Origin: Gammaproteobacteria bacterium
GTDB lineage: Bacteria > Pseudomonadota > Gammaproteobacteria > Thiohalomonadales > Thiohalomonadaceae
Assembly (NCBI GenBank): GCA_026196575.1
Contig: JAPHSX010000035.1
Location: 1-37,006, forward strand
Direction: 5' to 3'
Length of the DNA stretch: 37,006 bases
Shown here: positions 32,748 to 37,006 of the stretch, in pieces
Position numbering within the stretch: the stretch's first letter is position 1
Layout of the letters: each line of letters starts with the position of its first letter
Notes under the pieces: generated by a model
The model's input: the letters and a program-made list of their open reading frames with translations, nothing else
Told to the model about the DNA's origin: nothing
Database searches by the model: none
Made by a program: the position numbers and the translations under genes

Positions 32748-34793
32748 TTACTTAACCCGCATTCCCGGCTCAGCCCCTTCGTCGGGGTTGAGGATGAAGA
32801 GCTCCTTACCGCCGGGGCCGGCAGCGAGTACCATCCCCTCGGACATTCCGAACTTCATCTTGCGCGGGGCGAGGTTGGCGACCATGACGGTGAGCCTGCC
32901 CTCCAGCTCTTCCGGCTTGTAGGCGGATTTAATGCCGGCGAAGACGTTGCGTGTTTCACCGCCGATATCCAGGGTGAGCTGCAGCAACTTGTCGGCCCCC
33001 TCTACATGTTGTGCCTTGACGATGCGGGCGATGCGCAGGTCGATCCTGGCGAAGTCGTCGTACTGGATGGTTTCGGCCACCGGTTCGATATTGCTCGGCG
33101 CCTTTGTTGCCGGTTTGGCCGGGGTGGTGTCAGTCTTCTCCAGGTGCTGTTTGGAGGCCTCGCGCATCGCTTCGATCTTGTCGCTTTCGACACGGGTCAT
33201 CAGCGGGGTGAATTTGTTGATGTGGTGGCCGGTGAGCGGTACCTCGTAGTTGCTCCAGCTCATCGGCTTGATGTTGAGGAACTCTTCGGCCTTTTTGGCA
33301 GTGACCGGCAGCACCGGTTTGAGGTAGGTCATCAGCACATGGAACAGGTTGATGCCCATGGTGCAGATGTCGTGCAACTGCTGCCCCTTGCCCTCTTCCT
33401 TGGCGACCACCCACGGCTTCTGTTCGTCGATATAGACATTGGCCTTGTCGGCGAGGGCCATGATGGTACGCATGGCGTGGCCGTATTCACGCCGTTCGTA
33501 GTGCTGGGCGATGGCTGTCCCGGCGGCGGTAAATTCGCGCTGCAGGTCGGGTTCGGCGAGGTCGCCGGCGAGCTGGCCGTTGAAGCGCTTGTCGATGAAG
33601 CCGGCGCAGCGGCTGGCGATGTTGACCACCTTGCCCACCAGGTCGGCGTTGACCCGTGCCTGGAAGTCCTCAAGGTTGAGGTCGATGTCATCGATGCCGC
33701 TGCCCAGCTTGGCGGCGAAGTAGTAGCGCAGGTACTCGGGGTTGAGGTGGTCGAGGTAGGTGCGCGCCATGATGAAGGTGCCGCGTGATTTCGACATCTT
33801 GGAGCCGTTGACGGTAAGGAAGCCGTGGCAGTAGACGGCGTTGGGGGTGCGAAAACCGCTGCCGGTGAGCATTGCCGGCCAGAACAGGGTGTGGAAGTAG
33901 GCGATATCCTTGCCGATGAAGTGGTAGAGCTCGGCCTTGCTCTCCTTGCTCCAGTAGGCGTTAAAGTCGTAGCCGTCGGTTTTGTTGCAGAGGTTCTTGA
34001 AGCTGGCCATGTAGCCGATGGGGGCGTCGAGCCAGACGTAGAAGAACTTGCCGGGGGCGTCGGGGATCTCAAAGCCGAAGTAGGGGGCGTCGCGGGAGAT
34101 GTCCCAGTCCTGCAGTCCGGCGTCGAACCACTCCTTGAGCTTGTGGGCGATCTCCGGCTGCAGGTGATCCCCCTTGATCCAGTACTGCAGCATCCCCTCA
34201 AAATCGCCGAGCTTGAAGAAGTGGTGCTCCGACTCCTTCTCGATAGGGGTGGCCCCGGAGATGGCGGAGACCGCATTCTTCAGCTCGGTGGGGGAGTAGG
34301 TGGCGCCGCACGCCTCGCAACTGTCGCCGTACTGGTCCTCGGCGCCGCACTTGGGACAGGTTCCCTTGATGAAGCGATCCGGCAGGAACATCGCCTTCTC
34401 CGGGTCGTAGGCCTGGGTGATGGTGCGGGTGGCGATGTGGCCGCCGTCGCGCAGCCGCTGGTAGATGAGGGTGGCCAGCTCGCGGTTCTCGGGGCTGTGG
34501 GTGGAGTGATAATTGTCGAACGCGATGGCAAAATCGGCGAAATCGGCCTGATGTTCGCGGGCCACGCGGGCGATGAGCTCTTCCGGCTCGATCCCCTCGT
34601 TCTGGGCGCGCAGCATGATCGGGGTGCCGTGGGCGTCATCGGCGCAGACGTAGGTGCAGTCGTGGCCGCGCATCTTCTGGAAGCGGTTCCAGATGTCGGT
34701 CTGGATATACTCCACCAGGTGGCCAAGGTGAATCGGGCCGTTGGCATAGGGCAGGGCACTGGTAATGAGGATCTTGCGTTTTGTCTGGGCCAT
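32748..34793 (-). CDS. metG: Methionyl-tRNA synthetase
   Basis: A 681-residue class I aminoacyl-tRNA synthetase that charges tRNA-Met. The HIGH-like motif HLGH is at 22-25 and KMSKS at 332-336. Between them lies a zinc-binding insert with CPKCG and CEAC pairs, typical of the E. coli-type enzyme. The C-terminal 100 residues (from about 578; [20 protein letters not shown], then [19 protein letters not shown]) form the EMAP/Trbp111-like tRNA-binding and dimerisation domain. The length matches the dimeric bacterial form. It diverges from apbC, an arrangement common in proteobacteria. No terminator is evident after the stop. Confidence 0.97.
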   Translation of the reverse strand: MAQTKRKILITSALPYANGPIHLGHLVEYIQTDIWNRFQKMRGHDCTYVCADDAHGTPIMLRAQNEGIEPEELIARVAREHQADFADFAIAFDNYHSTHSPENRELATLIYQRLRDGGHIATRTITQAYDPEKAMFLPDRFIKGTCPKCGAEDQYGDSCEACGATYSPTELKNAVSAISGATPIEKESEHHFFKLGDFEGMLQYWIKGDHLQPEIAHKLKEWFDAGLQDWDISRDAPYFGFEIPDAPGKFFYVWLDAPIGYMASFKNLCNKTDGYDFNAYWSKESKAELYHFIGKDIAYFHTLFWPAMLTGSGFRTPNAVYCHGFLTVNGSKMSKSRGTFIMARTYLDHLNPEYLRYYFAAKLGSGIDDIDLNLEDFQARVNADLVGKVVNIASRCAGFIDKRFNGQLAGDLAEPDLQREFTAAGTAIAQHYERREYGHAMRTIMALADKANVYIDEQKPWVVAKEEGKGQQLHDICTMGINLFHVLMTYLKPVLPVTAKKAEEFLNIKPMSWSNYEVPLTGHHINKFTPLMTRVESDKIEAMREASKQHLEKTDTTPAKPATKAPSNIEPVAETIQYDDFARIDLRIARIVKAQHVEGADKLLQLTLDIGGETRNVFAGIKSAYKPEELEGRLTVMVANLAPRKMKFGMSEGMVLAAGPGGKELFILNPDEGAEPGMRVK

Positions 34794-34937
34794 ATCGGTT
34801 TATCCGCATCCGCGCTCTTGAAAAATTGTGCATACAGTACCAACTATGGGGTGGCCCCGCTAGCCGTCGGCCCTGGGCGCATAGGCCATAGGAGGTAGGG
34901 TTATTCCCGTTAACTTTGCTATGATGGCGGCCTTTTA

Positions 34938-34966
34938 TTGTCACGGTTTGTCCGTTTAGCGATAAT
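34938..34966 (+). promoter_or_regulatory. apbC promoter
   Basis: TTGTCA (34938-34943) and GATAAT (34961-34966), each one mismatch from the sigma-70 consensus, are separated by exactly 17 bases. Transcription would start near 34973, giving a leader of about 60 bases. This supports the downstream ATG at 35033. Confidence 0.7.
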
Positions 34967-35032
34967 ACCCGAATTGTTTTGTCAGAAATCAGCGGCCGCG
35001 CCCCGCGCCGGCAGCTACTAGGAGTAATTGAG

Positions 35033-36127
35033 ATGTCAGACGTGTCACGATCGCAAGTTGAAACCGCCCTCAAGGGCTATGTCGAACCTTACATGGGCAA
35101 GGACGTGGTCTCCGCCAAGTGCGTCAAGGAGGTCGAGATCGACGGTGACAAGGTCAAGGTCACCCTCTCCCTGGGGTTCCCCGCCGCCGGCTATCATGCC
35201 GAGCTGGCGGCCAAACTCAAGGAGCTGGTCGAGGCGGTGGCGGGCGTGGCCAGCGCCGAGATTGCGATCACCACCAACATCGTCTCCCACGCCGCGCAGA
35301 AGGGGGTAAACCACATCAAGGGGGTGAAGAACATTATCGCCGTGGCCTCCGGCAAGGGTGGTGTGGGCAAGTCCACCACCTCGGTCAACCTGGCGCTAGC
35401 GCTGGCCGCCGAGGGGGCCACCGTGGGCATTCTCGATGCCGATATCTACGGCCCCAGCCAGCCGCGCATGCTCGGTCTCTCCAACAAGAAGCCCGACTCC
35501 CCGGATGGCACCCGCCTGGAGCCCATCGTCAACTACGGCATTCAGTCGATGTCTATTGGCTACCTCATTGGTGAAGATACCCCGATGATCTGGCGCGGCC
35601 CGATGGTCACCCAGGCGCTGGAGCAGCTGCTTAACGATACCAACTGGCGCGAGGTGGATTATCTGGTGATCGACCTGCCGCCGGGCACCGGTGATACCCA
35701 GCTGACCCTGGCGCAGAAGGTGCCGGTCTCCGGCTCCATCATCGTCACCACCCCGCAGGATATCGCCCTGCTCGACGCCCGCAAGGCCTACAAAATGTTC
35801 GAAAAGGTCTCGGTGCCGGTGCTCGGCGTGGTGGAGAACATGTCGACCCACATCTGTTCCCAGTGCGGTCACGAGGAGCAGATCTTCGGTGAGGGCGGCG
35901 GACAGAAGATGGCGGATGACTACGGCATCAACCTGCTCGGTTCGCTGCCGCTCGATATCTCCATTCGGGTGGAGACCGATGCCGGCAAGCCCACCGTGGC
36001 CGTTGATCCAGAGAGTCGCATCTCGCAGATCTACCGCGACATCAGCCGCAAGACCACCGCCAAACTGGCGATGCAGGCGAAGGACTATAGCGCCAAGTTC
36101 CCCAAGATCGTGATTGCCAACGATTAA
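35033..36127 (+). CDS. apbC: Iron-sulfur cluster carrier ApbC/Mrp (P-loop ATPase)
   Basis: A 364-residue MinD-like ATPase that binds and delivers [4Fe-4S] clusters. The N-terminal 90 residues are a MIP18/DUF59 domain. The deviant Walker A GKGGVGKSTT is at 107-116, followed by LDADIYGPSQPRMLG. The cluster-binding CxxC is C275/C278 in THICSQCGHEEQIFGEGGG. The ATG at 35033 is chosen for AGGAG at 35020-35024 and family alignment. It has its own promoter and terminator. The role fits a genome rich in iron-sulfur enzymes such as PFOR and Rnf. Confidence 0.95.
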   Translation: MSDVSRSQVETALKGYVEPYMGKDVVSAKCVKEVEIDGDKVKVTLSLGFPAAGYHAELAAKLKELVEAVAGVASAEIAITTNIVSHAAQKGVNHIKGVKNIIAVASGKGGVGKSTTSVNLALALAAEGATVGILDADIYGPSQPRMLGLSNKKPDSPDGTRLEPIVNYGIQSMSIGYLIGEDTPMIWRGPMVTQALEQLLNDTNWREVDYLVIDLPPGTGDTQLTLAQKVPVSGSIIVTTPQDIALLDARKAYKMFEKVSVPVLGVVENMSTHICSQCGHEEQIFGEGGGQKMADDYGINLLGSLPLDISIRVETDAGKPTVAVDPESRISQIYRDISRKTTAKLAMQAKDYSAKFPKIVIAND

Positions 36128-36170
36128 TGGGTGGCCGCCGGGCATGGCTGCCCGGCCGGCAACACTATAT

Positions 36171-36204
36171 AATGGCGGCTCCCTTTTGGGGGCCGCCATT
36201 TTTT
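36171..36204 (+). terminator. Intrinsic terminator after apbC
   Basis: Stem AATGGCGGC / GCCGCCATT, with inner CCC/GGG pairing around TTTT, is followed by Ts. A second hairpin without a T-tract (GCCGGGCA/TGCCCGGC, 36137-36156) lies just upstream. Confidence 0.9.
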
Positions 36205-36298
36205 GTGGGAGGCCCGTCCCGGGCCGAGAGGTCTGGTGGGATTGTTCGCGGCGGGACGCCGCTCCCACAGGTGGTGTGGGAGGCCCGTCCCGGGCCGA
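36204..36298. repeat. REP-type palindrome cluster
   Basis: Two identical 24-base units (36204-36227 and 36275-36298, TGTGGGAGGCCC...GGGCCGA) flank an inverted unit (36245-36269) that reads TGTGGGAGCGGC...GCCGCGAA on the minus strand. The middle unit matches the arms of the element at 18978-19038. This is the common REP form: a conserved head, a GC stem and a CGA end. Confidence 0.8.
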
Positions 36299-36346
36299 AT
36301 AACATGCACTATTTTATGAATTTGAGTCAGTGGGAATGGAACGCAG

Positions 36347-36913
36347 ATGAGTATCAAAGCCGACAAGTGGATCCGCCGCATGGCCGAGAACGAGGGGATG
36401 ATCGAGCCGTTCGAGCCGGGTCAGGTACGGCAGCTGAACGGCGAGCGCATCGTCTCCTACGGCACCTCCAGCTACGGCTACGACGTGCGCTGTGCCGACG
36501 AGTTCAAGATCTTCACCAATATCAACTCGGCCATCGTTGACCCGAAGAACTTCGATGAGAACAGCTTTGTCGATGTAAAGTCGGATGTCTGCATCATCCC
36601 CCCCAACTCCTTCGCCCTGGCGCGCACCGTGGAGTACTTCCGCATCCCGCGCTCGGTGCTCACCGTCTGCCTCGGCAAGTCGACCTACGCCCGCTGCGGC
36701 ATCATCGTCAACGTCACCCCGCTGGAGCCCGAGTGGGAGGGACATGTGACGCTGGAGTTTTCCAACACCACCACCCTGCCGGCCAAGATCTACGCCAACG
36801 AAGGGGTGGCGCAGATGCTCTTCTTCGAATCCGATGAGATCTGCGAAACCTCCTACGGTGATCGCGGCGGCAAGTATCAGGGCCAGACCGGGGTGACCCT
36901 GCCCAAGACCTGA
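36347..36913 (+). CDS. dcd: dCTP deaminase
   Basis: A 188-residue trimeric enzyme that converts dCTP to dUTP in thymidylate supply. [66 protein letters not shown] and the C-terminal [12 protein letters not shown] match the family. The glutamate in the [12 protein letters not shown] segment is the catalytic residue in known Dcd enzymes. The length is normal. A REP cluster lies between apbC and this gene. No clear promoter was found in the short gap after it. Confidence 0.96.
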   Translation: MSIKADKWIRRMAENEGMIEPFEPGQVRQLNGERIVSYGTSSYGYDVRCADEFKIFTNINSAIVDPKNFDENSFVDVKSDVCIIPPNSFALARTVEYFRIPRSVLTVCLGKSTYARCGIIVNVTPLEPEWEGHVTLEFSNTTTLPAKIYANEGVAQMLFFESDEICETSYGDRGGKYQGQTGVTLPKT

Positions 36914-36939
36914 AGCACACCGTTGTCCGGAGGGCTTGC

Positions 36940-37006
36940 GTGAAAAAAGTCATAATGCCGGGGTCCTCTCCCCGACTGCTGCTTGGGGGGCTGCTCTGCC
37001 TCACGC
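36940..37006 (+). CDS. Start of an exported protein (partial)
   Basis: A GTG at 36940 preceded by GGAGGG (36929-36934) opens a frame that runs off the window: KKVIMPGSSPRLLLGGLLCL. The basic start followed by a hydrophobic stretch looks like a signal peptide or membrane anchor. Too little remains to name it. Confidence 0.5.
   Translation, partial: MKKVIMPGSSPRLLLGGLLCLT

Overview
This is GC-rich chromosomal DNA, most likely from a gammaproteobacterium. The evidence is the gene-by-gene resemblance (RnfABCDGE order, ApbC, MetRS with a C-terminal tRNA-binding domain, MotY, NhaD) and the intergenic REP-type palindromes. The mix of aerobic and anaerobic pyruvate enzymes, a sodium/proton antiporter, Rnf and c-di-GMP signalling fits a facultative, perhaps sulfur-oxidising or marine lineage. 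That placement is inference; no genus is named.

Layout. 1-168: C-terminus of an AI-2E/PerM-type permease. 215-565: a decayed NTF2/SnoaL-like gene on the minus strand. 715-5396: a pyruvate dehydrogenase operon (E1 alpha, E1 beta, and one polypeptide joining E2 to E3). 5577-8743: a signalling operon (small conserved protein, HDOD protein, GGDEF-EAL protein). 8759-13321: a LysR regulator divergent from an SLC13/RCK permease and an NhaD antiporter, closed by a strong terminator. 13674-18924: a GltD-like iron-sulfur flavoprotein followed by a full-length pyruvate:ferredoxin oxidoreductase. 18944-20176: palindromic repeats around an M48 metalloprotease lipoprotein. 20185-23345: an ATP-grasp protein, MotY and ArgG. 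23439-24395: an encapsulated-ferritin-like protein and an OsmC protein. 24578-29827: the complete rnfABCDGE operon. 29998-32662: an accessory island with a palindromic element, higBA, and two AT-richer genes (HNH and NYN/OST-HTH) between inverted repeats. 32748-36913: MetRS, divergent ApbC/Mrp, REP cluster and dCTP deaminase. 36940-end: start of an exported protein.

How the parts fit. PDH gives NADH and acetyl-CoA, and PFOR gives reduced ferredoxin. The GltD-like flavoprotein next to PFOR and the Rnf complex could both move electrons between ferredoxin and NAD(P)H, Rnf doing so with ion pumping. NhaD and the SLC13 carrier would use or maintain a sodium gradient. These functional links are inferred from gene content.

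The most notable find is at 31834-32621. The NYN/OST-HTH gene has the hallmarks of an integron gene cassette. An attC-like hairpin with one extrahelical base overlaps its stop codon. Its R'' box (GCGTAAC) is exactly complementary to the GTTACGC core just upstream of the same gene. The HNH gene begins directly after the attC core. No integrase is visible in the window.
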